Part shown: in pieces, positions 9,266 to 17,986 of the stretch
Position numbering within the stretch: position 1 is the first letter of the stretch
Layout of the letters: each line of letters begins with the position of its first letter
Source of the DNA: Lachnospiraceae bacterium
GTDB taxonomy: Bacteria > Bacillota > Clostridia > Lachnospirales > Lachnospiraceae
Assembly (NCBI GenBank): GCA_017434885.1
Contig: JAFSGE010000057.1
Span: forward strand, 30,417-94,416
Reading direction: 5' to 3'
Length of the DNA stretch: 64,000 bases
Notes under the pieces: model-generated
What the model was told of the DNA's origin: nothing
The model's database searches: none
The model's input: only the letters and a program-made list of their open reading frames with translations
Translations under genes and position numbers: made by a program

Positions 9266-10351
9266 TTATACATTTTTATACATAGCATCGTAATACTTCT
9301 GATAATCGCCGCTGGTCGCATTCTTCATCCAGTCTTCATGTTCAAAATACCACTGAATTGTCTTGCGGATACCTTCTTTGAACATGGTTTCCGGTTCCCA
9401 ACCGATTTCAGCCTTAATCTTATCAGGTGCAATGGCATATCTTCTGTCATGTCCCTTACGGTCAGCCACATATTCAATCAGATTTTCACTGACCAGTTCT
9501 TTTCTGGGGTCACCTTCCGGAAGCATATCCTGCAAGGTATCTAAGATGATATGCAAAATTTCAATATTCTGCTTTTCATTGTGACCGCCTACATTGTATG
9601 TTTCGAACAGTTTTCCTTGTTCCTGTACCATATCGATTGCCTTGGCATGGTCTTCTACATAAAGCCAGTCACGCACATTCTTACCGTCTCCGTAAACCGG
9701 AAGCTTTTTCCCTTGGAGCGCATTGTTAATCATAAGAGGAATGAACTTCTCAGGGAACTGATAAGGTCCGTAATTGTTGGAACAATTTGTAATATTGGCA
9801 GGAAACTTATAAGTATCCATATATGCTTTCACCAACATATCTGAGCTTGCTTTACTTGCGGAATAAGGGCTGTGAGGATCATAAGGTGACGTCTCATAGA
9901 AGAAGGCATTCTCATCATCAGGAAGTGAACCGTATACCTCATCTGTGGAAACATGAAGGAACTTTTTCCCTTCTTTGAAGCTGCCGTCAGGAAGCTCCCA
10001 TGCTGCCTTGGCACAGTTTAACATTACCGCTGTTCCCAAAACATTCGTCTGCACAAACACTTCGGGATTTGCAATACTTCTGTCTACATGGCTCTCTGCC
10101 GCAAAATGAACCACTCTGTCAATATCGTTTTCTGCAAAAATCTTTGCAATTGCTTCCTTATCACAAATATCAGCCTTTACAAAAGTATAATTTTCTCTTT
10201 TTTCCACTTCTGTAAGGTTTTCCAGATTACCTGCATAAGTAAGCGCATCCACATTAATAATTCTAATCGTATCTCCGTATTTTTTGAACATATAATGAAT
10301 ATAGTTGGAACCGATAAAACCGGCACCGCCTGTGACCAAATAAGTTCTCAT
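9266..10351 (-). CDS. rfbB: dTDP-glucose 4,6-dehydratase
   Basis: 361 residues, ATG at 10351 with GGAGAG upstream. An extended short-chain dehydrogenase: NAD-binding TGGAGFIGSNYIHYMF at the N-terminus, STDEVYGSL with the catalytic Thr-Asp-Glu, YSASKASSD (catalytic Tyr and Lys) and NNYGPYQFPEKFIPL. It converts dTDP-glucose to dTDP-4-keto-6-deoxyglucose, feeding RfbC. It is separated from rfbA by a hairpin and a promoter, so it may be a single-gene unit. The reductase RfbD that would finish dTDP-rhamnose is not in this window. Confidence 0.97.
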   Translation of the reverse strand: MRTYLVTGGAGFIGSNYIHYMFKKYGDTIRIINVDALTYAGNLENLTEVEKRENYTFVKADICDKEAIAKIFAENDIDRVVHFAAESHVDRSIANPEVFVQTNVLGTAVMLNCAKAAWELPDGSFKEGKKFLHVSTDEVYGSLPDDENAFFYETSPYDPHSPYSASKASSDMLVKAYMDTYKFPANITNCSNNYGPYQFPEKFIPLMINNALQGKKLPVYGDGKNVRDWLYVEDHAKAIDMVQEQGKLFETYNVGGHNEKQNIEILHIILDTLQDMLPEGDPRKELVSENLIEYVADRKGHDRRYAIAPDKIKAEIGWEPETMFKEGIRKTIQWYFEHEDWMKNATSGDYQKYYDAMYKNV

Positions 10352-10410
10352 ATCATCTCTCCGTTTCCGTTTTTCTTTAAGGGCAACATGCCTTTGCCCT
10401 TATCTTTACT

Positions 10411-10439
10411 ACTATAACGCTTTTTTAAAAATAAAACAA
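10411..10439 (-). promoter_or_regulatory. Putative promoter of rfbB
   Basis: Minus strand: -35 TTGTTT (10434-10439), 17-base spacer, -10 TATAGT (10411-10416), ending two bases from the lysozyme stop codon. The leader also contains an 8-bp hairpin (10378-10385 with 10395-10402) without a U run. A moderate match found by eye. Confidence 0.45.
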
Positions 10440-10441
10440 CC

Positions 10442-13006
10442 TTAATATCCCAAATAACTGATGTTCATATCCACGTTGCCACCGATACCTGTCACTTTTC
10501 CCTTAGAGGAGTATTGCCACATATCGTATCTTGTTCTGTCATATGTGGGTGTCGCCGCATACTGTGCAAGCCAGATTTTGTAACCGGTCAGACTTGGTGT
10601 ATCCATATACTCATTAAACCATGTTTTGTTTGCATAAATACCGGTCTTATACCCTGAATTCTGGATAGTCTGACAAAATGCCTTACATACCGCTGTTCTG
10701 GTGCTGGGACTGATGCCGTCCGCTCGTCCGCCGCTGGCTTCCACATCAAGGAAAATAGGATAAGTCAGATTATATCCTTTCACAAGACTAAGTGCCATGG
10801 ACGCCTCTTCCACCGCTTCCACTTCATTCGTTGCCTGCGAGAAGAAGTAGACACCTACCTTAAGTCCTGCATTTTGTGCCCCTTTGATATTGGTATGGAA
10901 GGTCGGGTCTTCAATCAACGCGCCGGTTGTGGAACCACGATATCCGCATCTGATAATAACATAGGAAATACCGCTATTCTTTACAGCATTCCAGTCAATA
11001 GTTCCGTTCCACTTGGAAACGTCAATTCCCAGATTTCCGGAACCGTTATCAAGTACTCCGTTGGAATTAAAATTATATTTTGCTCCCTGAATTACCTGTT
11101 CTCCGGTTACCTTGTTTCCATTCTTATCAAAATAATAAACACTGCCGTCTATGGTCTGCCATCCGGTGTAACGGTACTCTCCGGTAGTCTTACTTATTTT
11201 ACGGTAGAACTCTTTAATGTCACCGTTAAAATAGTCTGCATACTTTGCTTCCCTGAAATTGCCGTCACTGCCTTTTACATAAAGCACTTCTCCGTCTGTA
11301 GTTTTCAGATTACTTTGTGTATCATTCTTTACACTATCCGCCGGACTCGGTGTCGCTGTAGGTGTTACGGAAGGCGTCACTGTAGGTGTCACCGTGGGAC
11401 TTGTACTTGCCGTAGGACTTACCGAAGCGGTAGCTGTAGGGCTTACTGAAGCGGTAGCTGTAGGACTTGCTGTTACCGCCGGCGTCGATGACGGTGTCGC
11501 AGAAGGTATTGCCGTGGGCGTTGCTGTCGCTGCCGCTGTAGGTGTCACTGTCGGCGTAGGCGCTTCTGTCGGTGCCTGTGTCGGCTCTGCCGTTGGCTCC
11601 TCAGTCGGTGCCTGTGTCGGCTCCTCGGTGGGTGCTTCTGTCGGCTCCGCAGTAGGCGCTTCTGTCGGCTCCGCGGGCGCTTCCGTCGGCTCTGCAGGTG
11701 CTTCTGTTGGCCCTGCAGGTGCTTCTGTCGGCTCCGCAGGTGCTTCTGTCGGCTCACCGCCCGCTTCTGTCAGCAGCCGGAATCCGACTGCTGCTTTTGC
11801 ACTGGGATCCACAATATTGCTTCTGTCCACTTTTTCATAACTCTCTGTTGTCTGTTCCGTTCCTTCTATCAGGGTCTTAGTTGATTCTACCCATTCAACG
11901 GTATCTGTGTTAGTCGATTCCACTACGGTTTCGTTCACTTTGGTATCTTCCACCGCAACATTAACCTGTGCTTCTGTCTTAATTTCATTTACTACATCAA
12001 CCTTTTTATATTCAATGGTGTCACGAACGGTAATTGCTGTAGCATCTGTCGAGAAGCTGTATTCTTCAAGGTCACTTGGTCCGATTATTTTCACCTGGTA
12101 TTTTCCGGGTTCAATATTTTTTTCATAAATGATTCCGTCTTTATCTTCATCCTTCAGAGTGTATGTGTTTCCGGAGGGTTTGGTAACTTCAACTTCAAAA
12201 ACAATGTTCGGTATCAATTTTCCCGACTTTTTGTTGATAAACTTAATTTTCAAGTCTTTTTGAATGGAAGTAAGATTCATTTCCACTTCAATCTTACCTG
12301 TTTGTTCATCTACCACCGTAGCTTCTTTTTCAATCTCTTCAAGCTCCGCTGCATATACCTTCGATGCCTGTGCATCCGAGATAGCTAAAAGACCGCTTTC
12401 TCCGATAACGGGAATATTTTCCACGCCCTCACCGACTTCTGCAAATGTAGCTATCTGCTTTTCATCCATCTTGGTACCTACATAAATAGAGCCTACCACA
12501 CCTGCCAGAATCAGAACCACCAAGCCGGTAAACATCACAATATGGTCTACCATACTCATATTCATGAGAAAATCCGCTATTTTCCCGATGCCTCTCGGTT
12601 CGTCATCCTCATCGTCTTCATCTTCGTAGTCTTCATCGTCCTCGTCGTCTACGTCGTAATCCTCGTCGTCTTCCTCATCTTCGTAGTCTTCATCGTCCTC
12701 GTCGTCTACGTCGTAATCCTCGTCGTCTTCCTCATCTTCGTAGTCTTCATCGTCCTCGTCGTCTACGCCATAGTCTTCATCATCTTCTGCATCTTCGTAG
12801 TCTTCATCATCCTCGTCGTCTACGCCATAGTCTTCATCATCTTCTGCATCTTCGTAGTCTTCATCATCCTCGTCGTCTACGCCATAGTCTTCATCATCTT
12901 CTGCATCTTCGTAGTCGTCTTCATCAAAATCCATCCAGTCAAGCTCTTCCGGTCTTTTGTGCTGTTTCTTCTTTTTACTGTTCATTCCTCGCAGCAAAAT
13001 TTCCAT
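10442..13006 (-). CDS. Membrane-anchored GH25 lysozyme with cytoplasmic acidic repeat tail
   Basis: 854 residues. ATG at 13006 is preceded by GGAGG at good spacing, so the start is firm. Order: a basic N-terminus; five 19-residue acidic repeats (32-126); one membrane helix (about 156-177); an exported region with a small beta domain (about 230-330); a Pro/Thr/Glu/Ala linker (about 414-555); a stretch resembling wall-binding repeats (YFDKNGNKVTG); and a GH25 domain from ~660 to the end with GIDVSKWNG and the catalytic FLDVEAS. GH25 enzymes cut peptidoglycan between MurNAc and GlcNAc. With no cleavable signal peptide, the protein should stay in the membrane with its acidic tail inside. It sits beside the surface-glycan cluster. 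Confidence 0.9.
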   Translation of the reverse strand: MEILLRGMNSKKKKQHKRPEELDWMDFDEDDYEDAEDDEDYGVDDEDDEDYEDAEDDEDYGVDDEDDEDYEDAEDDEDYGVDDEDDEDYEDEEDDEDYDVDDEDDEDYEDEEDDEDYDVDDEDDEDYEDEDDEDDEPRGIGKIADFLMNMSMVDHIVMFTGLVVLILAGVVGSIYVGTKMDEKQIATFAEVGEGVENIPVIGESGLLAISDAQASKVYAAELEEIEKEATVVDEQTGKIEVEMNLTSIQKDLKIKFINKKSGKLIPNIVFEVEVTKPSGNTYTLKDEDKDGIIYEKNIEPGKYQVKIIGPSDLEEYSFSTDATAITVRDTIEYKKVDVVNEIKTEAQVNVAVEDTKVNETVVESTNTDTVEWVESTKTLIEGTEQTTESYEKVDRSNIVDPSAKAAVGFRLLTEAGGEPTEAPAEPTEAPAGPTEAPAEPTEAPAEPTEAPTAEPTEAPTEEPTQAPTEEPTAEPTQAPTEAPTPTVTPTAAATATPTAIPSATPSSTPAVTASPTATASVSPTATASVSPTASTSPTVTPTVTPSVTPTATPSPADSVKNDTQSNLKTTDGEVLYVKGSDGNFREAKYADYFNGDIKEFYRKISKTTGEYRYTGWQTIDGSVYYFDKNGNKVTGEQVIQGAKYNFNSNGVLDNGSGNLGIDVSKWNGTIDWNAVKNSGISYVIIRCGYRGSTTGALIEDPTFHTNIKGAQNAGLKVGVYFFSQATNEVEAVEEASMALSLVKGYNLTYPIFLDVEASGGRADGISPSTRTAVCKAFCQTIQNSGYKTGIYANKTWFNEYMDTPSLTGYKIWLAQYAATPTYDRTRYDMWQYSSKGKVTGIGGNVDMNISYLGY
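11340..11765 (-). repeat. Low-complexity PTEAP / ATASP linker coding repeat
   Basis: Inside the GH25 gene. The coding strand repeats 12-15 base units giving PTEAPAE-type motifs, then TATASVSP-type motifs. These disordered linkers usually carry exported catalytic domains across the cell wall. The opposite strand has a long Gly/Ala/Val-rich open frame that is only the complement of this repeat. Confidence 0.85.
12629..12913 (-). repeat. 57-bp tandem repeat, five copies, encoding acidic 19-mers
   Basis: Five head-to-tail copies of a 57-base unit encode YEDAEDDEDYGVDDEDDED (three copies) and a variant with E and D in place of A and G (two copies); a partial sixth follows. Copy similarity at the DNA level is near perfect within each subtype, which points to recent expansion and likely copy-number variation between strains. 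Confidence 0.9.
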
Positions 13007-13061
13007 TTATGTAAACCTCCAAATGTAATACTTTTGTAACATTTTCTTTTCATCCCTTTGA

Positions 13062-13090
13062 ATTATACCATTTTTACTATATCTATACAA
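13062..13090 (-). promoter_or_regulatory. Putative sigma-A promoter of the GH25 gene
   Basis: Minus strand: -35 TTGTAT (13085-13090), 17-base spacer, -10 TATAAT (13062-13067) preceded by TGG, an extended -10. It lies about 56 bases from the start codon. Confidence 0.65.
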
Positions 13091-13137
13091 TCATTTTATC
13101 TATTTCCCATTTACGCGATAACTTAACATTTTTTTCC

Positions 13138-13178
13138 AAAAAAAAACAGCACTCCGGTATTTTTACAGAGTGCTGTTT
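13138..13178 (-). terminator. Rho-independent terminator of the CofE-like gene
   Basis: Perfect 10-bp arms AAACAGCACT (13144-13153) and AGTGCTGTTT (13169-13178). On the minus strand the hairpin is followed by a run of about nine U. It lies 25 bases after the stop of the 13203-14393 gene and insulates it from the lysozyme. Confidence 0.9.
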
Positions 13179-13202
13179 CTCACATACTTTACTATATCTT
13201 TT

Positions 13203-14393
13203 TTAACTTACATAGTTATCGAAGTAACCCTGAATCAGAATAACCGGAGTACCTTTATCACCGGAACCGCTGGTAAGGTCGCAAAGAGAACCGATTAAGT
13301 CTGTCAGCTTTCTGGGAGTTGTTCCCTGAGAAGCCATATCACCTACCAGATTATCTTTCTTTTCTCTGATACGGTTGGAAATTGCTTCCTTCAATGCTTC
13401 ACCGGACAAATCCTTAAAGTCATTATCTGCAAGGTATTTCAGCTTCACTTCGTTGGGTGTTCCCTCCAAACCGGGTGTGCTTGCAGGTGAAACTACAGGG
13501 TCGGCAAGTTCCCAAATCTTTCCAACGGGATCTTTGAATGCACCGTCACCGTATACCATAACTTCTACATGTTTTCCGGTCTTTTCCAAAATCTCCTTCT
13601 GAATGTCCAAAACCAAATCAGTACATTCTCTGGGGAACAGCTTAATGCTGTCCTCTGTAGACTTATTAGAACCAAGCAAACCGTACTTTTCGTTACAGCC
13701 GCTTCCGTTTACGGGACTGTTTAAAATATCATCAAGACCACATACCACTTCTGCGCCGCATGCCTTGAGAATTCTCTTGGAACGTGCACGTGTATGAATG
13801 TCACAGGTAAGCACCTTCTTTGTGTAATTCAGAATCTTGCGGCAGTCATTTGCAAAAATCACTTCTACTTCTGCGCCTGATTCACGAATCAATTCACTGT
13901 AATAATCAACATAATCAACACCTGTAAAAGGATGTACGTTTGCTCCGAACAGTTCTCTGTACTTTTCAAGTGTCAGCACATCGCTGTAAGGGTTTACGCC
14001 TGCTTCGTCAAGCTGATCCCATGATACTAATTCATTACCGACTTCGTCGCTGGGATAGCTGAGCATAAGCACAACTTTCTTTGCACCTTTTGCAATACCT
14101 CTTAAGCAGATTGCAAAACGGTTTCTGGACAAAATAGGAAAAATAACACCGATCGTCTCTCCACCTAATTTGTTCTTAACATCTTCAGCAATGGCATCTA
14201 CCGAAGCGTAATTTCCCTGAGCACGGGCAACGATAGATTCTGTGACTGCGATTACGTCTCTGTCTCTGAGTTCAAAGCCTTCGCTCTGCGCTGCTTCCAG
14301 TACGCTGTCTGTCACGATTTTTACCAAATCATCGCCTTCTCTGATGATGGGACAACGAATACCTCTTGATACTGTTCCGACTTTTCTTTCCAT
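13203..14393 (-). CDS. Coenzyme F420-0:L-glutamate ligase-like (CofE-like) protein
   Basis: 396 residues from ATG at 14393 with GGGAG upstream; a longer frame upstream lacks a good ribosome site. The N-terminal half resembles CofE (F420 gamma-glutamyl ligase): [38 protein letters not shown], and [32 protein letters not shown]. True CofE is about 250 residues; the C-terminal ~150 residues here ([25 protein letters not shown]) are an extension. Coenzyme F420 is not expected in this group and no other cof gene is present, so an amide-ligase role on some other substrate is more likely. It is a single-gene unit with its own promoter and terminator. Confidence 0.75.
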   Translation of the reverse strand: MERKVGTVSRGIRCPIIREGDDLVKIVTDSVLEAAQSEGFELRDRDVIAVTESIVARAQGNYASVDAIAEDVKNKLGGETIGVIFPILSRNRFAICLRGIAKGAKKVVLMLSYPSDEVGNELVSWDQLDEAGVNPYSDVLTLEKYRELFGANVHPFTGVDYVDYYSELIRESGAEVEVIFANDCRKILNYTKKVLTCDIHTRARSKRILKACGAEVVCGLDDILNSPVNGSGCNEKYGLLGSNKSTEDSIKLFPRECTDLVLDIQKEILEKTGKHVEVMVYGDGAFKDPVGKIWELADPVVSPASTPGLEGTPNEVKLKYLADNDFKDLSGEALKEAISNRIREKKDNLVGDMASQGTTPRKLTDLIGSLCDLTSGSGDKGTPVILIQGYFDNYVS

Positions 14394-14449
14394 ATAGATT
14401 TTTTCTCCCTTGGTGTTTAGATTTGTACAACCGTACAACAACATATATT

Positions 14450-14477
14450 ATTATAATCCAAGTACGTAAAATTGCAA
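14450..14477 (-). promoter_or_regulatory. Putative promoter of the CofE-like gene
   Basis: Minus strand: -35 TTGCAA (14472-14477), 16-base spacer, -10 TATAAT (14450-14455), about 57 bases from the start. It lies just beyond the stop of the HIT gene. Confidence 0.5.
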
Positions 14478-14485
14478 ATAAAAAA

Positions 14486-14899
14486 TTACAAATACGCCTT
14501 AATTTTTTCAATCATCTCTTCGTACCCGTTTTCTGTCAGATACACTTTATCGGGATTCATCTGAAATACACCGCCCCATTCATCGCCATCTTTGTACTTG
14601 GGAACCAAGTGCATATGGAGATGGCATCCGGTATCACCGTAGGCACCGTAATTAAGCTTATCCGGCGAAAACGCTTTGTGAATCGCCACTGCAGCTCTGT
14701 TTACGTCTGCAAAGAAACGGTTTCTTTCTTCCTCGCTGATATTTACAATTTCACTGACATGATCCTTGTAAGCTACGATGCATCTGCCCGGCTTACTCTG
14801 TTCTTTAAACAGAATTAACTGGCTCACATCCAAGTCGCAAATTTTGATACCGAACTTCGCAAGAAGTTCTCCTCCCTGACAATATCCACAGTTGTTCAT
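14486..14899 (-). CDS. HIT family nucleotide hydrolase
   Basis: 137 residues, ATG at 14899 with GGAGG upstream. The histidine triad HLHMHLVP (H93, H95, H97) is intact, the active site of nucleotidyl hydrolases/transferases that cleave AMP-linked substrates. An N-terminal Cys4/Cys7 pair (CGYC) may bind zinc. KPGRCIVAYKDHV is the usual early family motif. Substrate is not predictable. It precedes the CofE-like gene in the same direction. Confidence 0.9.
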   Translation of the reverse strand: MNNCGYCQGGELLAKFGIKICDLDVSQLILFKEQSKPGRCIVAYKDHVSEIVNISEEERNRFFADVNRAAVAIHKAFSPDKLNYGAYGDTGCHLHMHLVPKYKDGDEWGGVFQMNPDKVYLTENGYEEMIEKIKAYL

Positions 14900-14921
14900 A
14901 GTTTTTCCTCCGTTTTGTTTT

Positions 14922-16835
14922 TTATACCCTTTGGGCTTTTTTATTTATTTTATCTTTGTACATGACCTCATCCGCTTCCCTGACATAATCATCCAGCGTT
15001 TTGTCTGTGTTCATATCAGTGCATATGCTTCCCACGCTGACGGAAACTTCGAATGGTAATTGCAATGCTTTCGCCTCCCGGTCAATCTCTTCCCTGACTG
15101 CTGCTGCAACCGTTTCCGGTTCTCCTCTCTGTGCTCTTTGCAGAAAAATCACAAACTCATCGCCTCCGGTCCGCACAGGGATGGCATTCTTCGGAACATT
15201 TCCAAGAATTGCTTTTGCAATCATCTTAATGGCAATATCACCATACTCATGTCCAAAGTTGTCATTAATATATTTCAATCTGTCCATATCCATAAACAGA
15301 ATTGCAAAATCTTCTTTTAACATCTTCTTTTCCGCAAACATTTTGCGTCCGAACCGCTGATAGCCGGTGCGGTTGTACAATCCCGTCATGGCATCCTTCA
15401 CATATAAATCGGAAAGTTCTTTGTTCAAATACTGCAGTTTTTCTTTCTTATGAAGATTTTCCATTGCAGAAGTCAGTACATTCATTACCTTAAACAGATA
15501 TTGCTTTTCCATAAGATAAACTGCATTCCGGATTACAAAATACCCCACCGTTCGTTCTCTGAAATGCAACGGTAAAAACAAAAAGTCCGTACCGCCCTTC
15601 GGGAACTCAAACATAGGGAATATCCCGTTTATTACCTTAGGTTCTCCTTCCAAAACATTTCCGTCCTCATAGGCAAATTCAACCATCATCTGCTCAGGAT
15701 ATCCGCAAACCTCAAAATCATCTTCTCCCAAAAACTGGTTGTCTACATAATCAGGATTTTTCCGAAAATCATTCAGTCTCTCATCCAGCACCAAATACAT
15801 GGCATCACACTGAAAAGCCGGAATGCACTTGGGAATCCAATATGTCATTTCCCTCACATTGTTGCAGCGCATCAACTCATATTCAAGGGCTATCACCTGT
15901 TCTTCAAAATTGTCGGTTTCAATTTCATACATAATCCGGTCTTTTGCCTGTTTTCTTCTGTCAACCACTTCTCCGCAACAACCGCAGCTTTCCGCCGGAA
16001 TGTATCTGGTTTTCGTATAGTTAAACCTTGAAACCGTTTCTCCGTTCCATATTCTAAGTAAAAGGTCCGCGCAGGTATACCCCACCTCTTCTCTGATATG
16101 GCTGACTGTTGTAATCGATGGTGTGAAATAAATCGCTTTGTCAAAATTATCAAATCCGGTTACACAGAAATCATCCGGTATCTGCAGTCCTTTCTCCGTT
16201 GCAGCCTGACAGACTCCCACTGCAATATTGTCATTGGCACAGATAATGGCATCCGGCAGACTTTTTTTCTTTTCGGAAAGTGCCCGGAAGCCATCATAAC
16301 CACAACGATACTCATAACTGCCAAAATAAAAATCTTCCTCGCTGTAGGAGATTCTGTATTCTTCCATGAATTCCTTTAATGCATGTACACGCTTTTGGTT
16401 CTCATAATTTTCTTCATCACCCATAATGAACCAATAATTTTTGCAGGAATGTACCTCATACAAGTGTGCAATCACTTCCCTGATAGCCCGGCAATTGTCA
16501 ATTCCCACATAGTAAAAATCCTCGATTTCATTGGCAATGGAAATCACCGGTTTCCCTGATGCTTTTGCTTTTTTGATGATATCCCTGCATACATCCTTAC
16601 GGCTTATATTGTTAAGGTCGAGAATAATTCCGTCAAACTCTTTTAAATCCGGCAACCGGTGAATATTATACTCTCCCGTGTTATAGGATTCATCCAGACT
16701 AAAGTCCCCTGAACTGTTAAAGATATATAAATTAATATCTTCTCCTGTCTCCTTGATTTTTTGCAAAATTCCGGAAGGCCATGCGTATGTAATATATCGT
16801 TTCCACCCTCCCATAATTAATGCAATTTTCTTCAT
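14922..16835 (-). CDS. Diguanylate cyclase with LacI-type sugar-sensor domain
   Basis: 637 residues, ATG at 16835 with GAGGAA upstream. Residues 1-~270 form a periplasmic-binding-protein fold as in LacI regulators (KIALIMGGWKRY, PDAIICANDNIAVGVCQAA, VTGFDNFDKA, ITTVSHIREEVGYTCADLLL) but with no N-terminal DNA-binding helix-turn-helix and no signal peptide. The middle has a short coiled stretch. The C-terminal ~170 residues are a GGDEF domain with intact RTGGDEF (about 555-561), so cyclic-di-GMP synthesis is likely. No RxxD inhibitory site precedes it. No membrane helix is seen, so it should sense a cytosolic sugar-like ligand. FliB follows upstream on the same strand. Confidence 0.88.
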   Translation of the reverse strand: MKKIALIMGGWKRYITYAWPSGILQKIKETGEDINLYIFNSSGDFSLDESYNTGEYNIHRLPDLKEFDGIILDLNNISRKDVCRDIIKKAKASGKPVISIANEIEDFYYVGIDNCRAIREVIAHLYEVHSCKNYWFIMGDEENYENQKRVHALKEFMEEYRISYSEEDFYFGSYEYRCGYDGFRALSEKKKSLPDAIICANDNIAVGVCQAATEKGLQIPDDFCVTGFDNFDKAIYFTPSITTVSHIREEVGYTCADLLLRIWNGETVSRFNYTKTRYIPAESCGCCGEVVDRRKQAKDRIMYEIETDNFEEQVIALEYELMRCNNVREMTYWIPKCIPAFQCDAMYLVLDERLNDFRKNPDYVDNQFLGEDDFEVCGYPEQMMVEFAYEDGNVLEGEPKVINGIFPMFEFPKGGTDFLFLPLHFRERTVGYFVIRNAVYLMEKQYLFKVMNVLTSAMENLHKKEKLQYLNKELSDLYVKDAMTGLYNRTGYQRFGRKMFAEKKMLKEDFAILFMDMDRLKYINDNFGHEYGDIAIKMIAKAILGNVPKNAIPVRTGGDEFVIFLQRAQRGEPETVAAAVREEIDREAKALQLPFEVSVSVGSICTDMNTDKTLDDYVREADEVMYKDKINKKAQRV

Positions 16836-16855
16836 ATGCGTTCCTCTTCAATCAT

Positions 16856-17986
16856 TCATCTCAAAAAGCCAAGAAGTGAAGGCCACTTCTCCATAAGTCC
16901 GATATTCATATCGGAATGCTCTATTTCCCTTGAAAATCTGTAAACTGTTTTGACTACATCCGAAAAAGTAAGACACTCTCCCTTTTCCGACCAGATAGCT
17001 GTAAGCATCTCATAAATCAAAAACACACTTGCTACCGATAAATTCACTTTATCATAAATACATCCGTCATATACACCGCCGCAAAAATAAGTATCTATAA
17101 AATATACCAATAACTGCTCGCTCATAACCTTCCAGTCAATATCGCTCCTGTCAAGCCAGTTTGCGAATCCCTTTTGCAGCTTGCAATAAGCGTCCCTGCC
17201 TCCTGCATAAAGTATCTTTTCCATCCGGCGCAAATGTACACCCCAGTCTTCCCTGAGCAGTTCCAGTTGATATAACCGATCATATAATTTCCGGGAGCAA
17301 TAATACCTTTTTCCTGTACAACCTTCAAGTATCTTTAACTTTTCATCCACAAAGGCTTCTGCCTTTTTGCTCCGATACCTATTCCACACTTCTTCACAGG
17401 CAAACAATTCGCTCTTTTCAATGCGCACCTGCATATCATGTGCAAGTCCGAGCACAAGTAATGCTCTCCGGGAAATATCTTTTTCCCTGTCCTGCAAAAT
17501 ACTTCTGATTACTTCCCTCGCTTCCACCAGCTGGGAATAAAGAAACGGGTCAAAGTCCCCATACTCTTCAAAGCCGTCTCTGTCGACAGAAAGAAACTTT
17601 ACCGGCTCTTTTCTTGACAAGAGAATCCTTGCCACCTCAGGACAGGAAACAGACAATGTAATTTCCCTGACATTCTCAAACTCTTCCACATGCCTCGGAT
17701 ACATGCGACAGGTTTTGCAAAGGCTGTCGGCTCCCAAATGTAAATACATTTCACACAAATTCTTTTCATTAAGGAACGCACAGCGCTTATCCGCATCCTG
17801 TCTGAACGTCTCCGAGCGGAAATCAATTCCTGCACGTAACGCCTTTTTGTACGCCCCTTTTTCTGCTTTATAACGTTTTAAGGATTTTTTATCTGCCACA
17901 ATCTGCCAACCCGCGCAGCAGGTGCCCTCACACGCATCTGCCAGACAGGCAAACTCCTTATAATAATCGGGAATACTATACTGCAT
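16856..17986 (-). CDS. fliB: Flagellin lysine-N-methylase
   Basis: 376 residues, ATG at 17986, overlapping the HAD gene by 11 bases. FliB proteins methylate lysines on flagellin. The family's Cys-rich N-terminus is present (YKEFACLADACEGTCCAGWQI), with CAFLNEKNLCEMY and CKTCRMYPRH further on, likely metal or Fe-S ligands. No flagellar gene is in the window, so its partner is elsewhere, and it is linked here to a c-di-GMP enzyme. Confidence 0.85.
   Translation of the reverse strand: MQYSIPDYYKEFACLADACEGTCCAGWQIVADKKSLKRYKAEKGAYKKALRAGIDFRSETFRQDADKRCAFLNEKNLCEMYLHLGADSLCKTCRMYPRHVEEFENVREITLSVSCPEVARILLSRKEPVKFLSVDRDGFEEYGDFDPFLYSQLVEAREVIRSILQDREKDISRRALLVLGLAHDMQVRIEKSELFACEEVWNRYRSKKAEAFVDEKLKILEGCTGKRYYCSRKLYDRLYQLELLREDWGVHLRRMEKILYAGGRDAYCKLQKGFANWLDRSDIDWKVMSEQLLVYFIDTYFCGGVYDGCIYDKVNLSVASVFLIYEMLTAIWSEKGECLTFSDVVKTVYRFSREIEHSDMNIGLMEKWPSLLGFLR

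Noticed and set aside
11394-11840. Plus-strand Gly/Ala/Val-rich frame of 148 residues
   Set aside because: Complement of the Pro/Thr linker repeat of the GH25 gene.
12629-12913. Tandem repeats that could look like a CRISPR array
   Set aside because: 57-bp units with no unique spacers and a fixed reading frame; coding repeat.
12542-13039. Plus-strand frame of 165 residues, rich in Val, Ile and Phe
   Set aside because: It is the complement of the GH25 acidic tandem repeat (Asp/Glu codons read backwards); no ribosome site.
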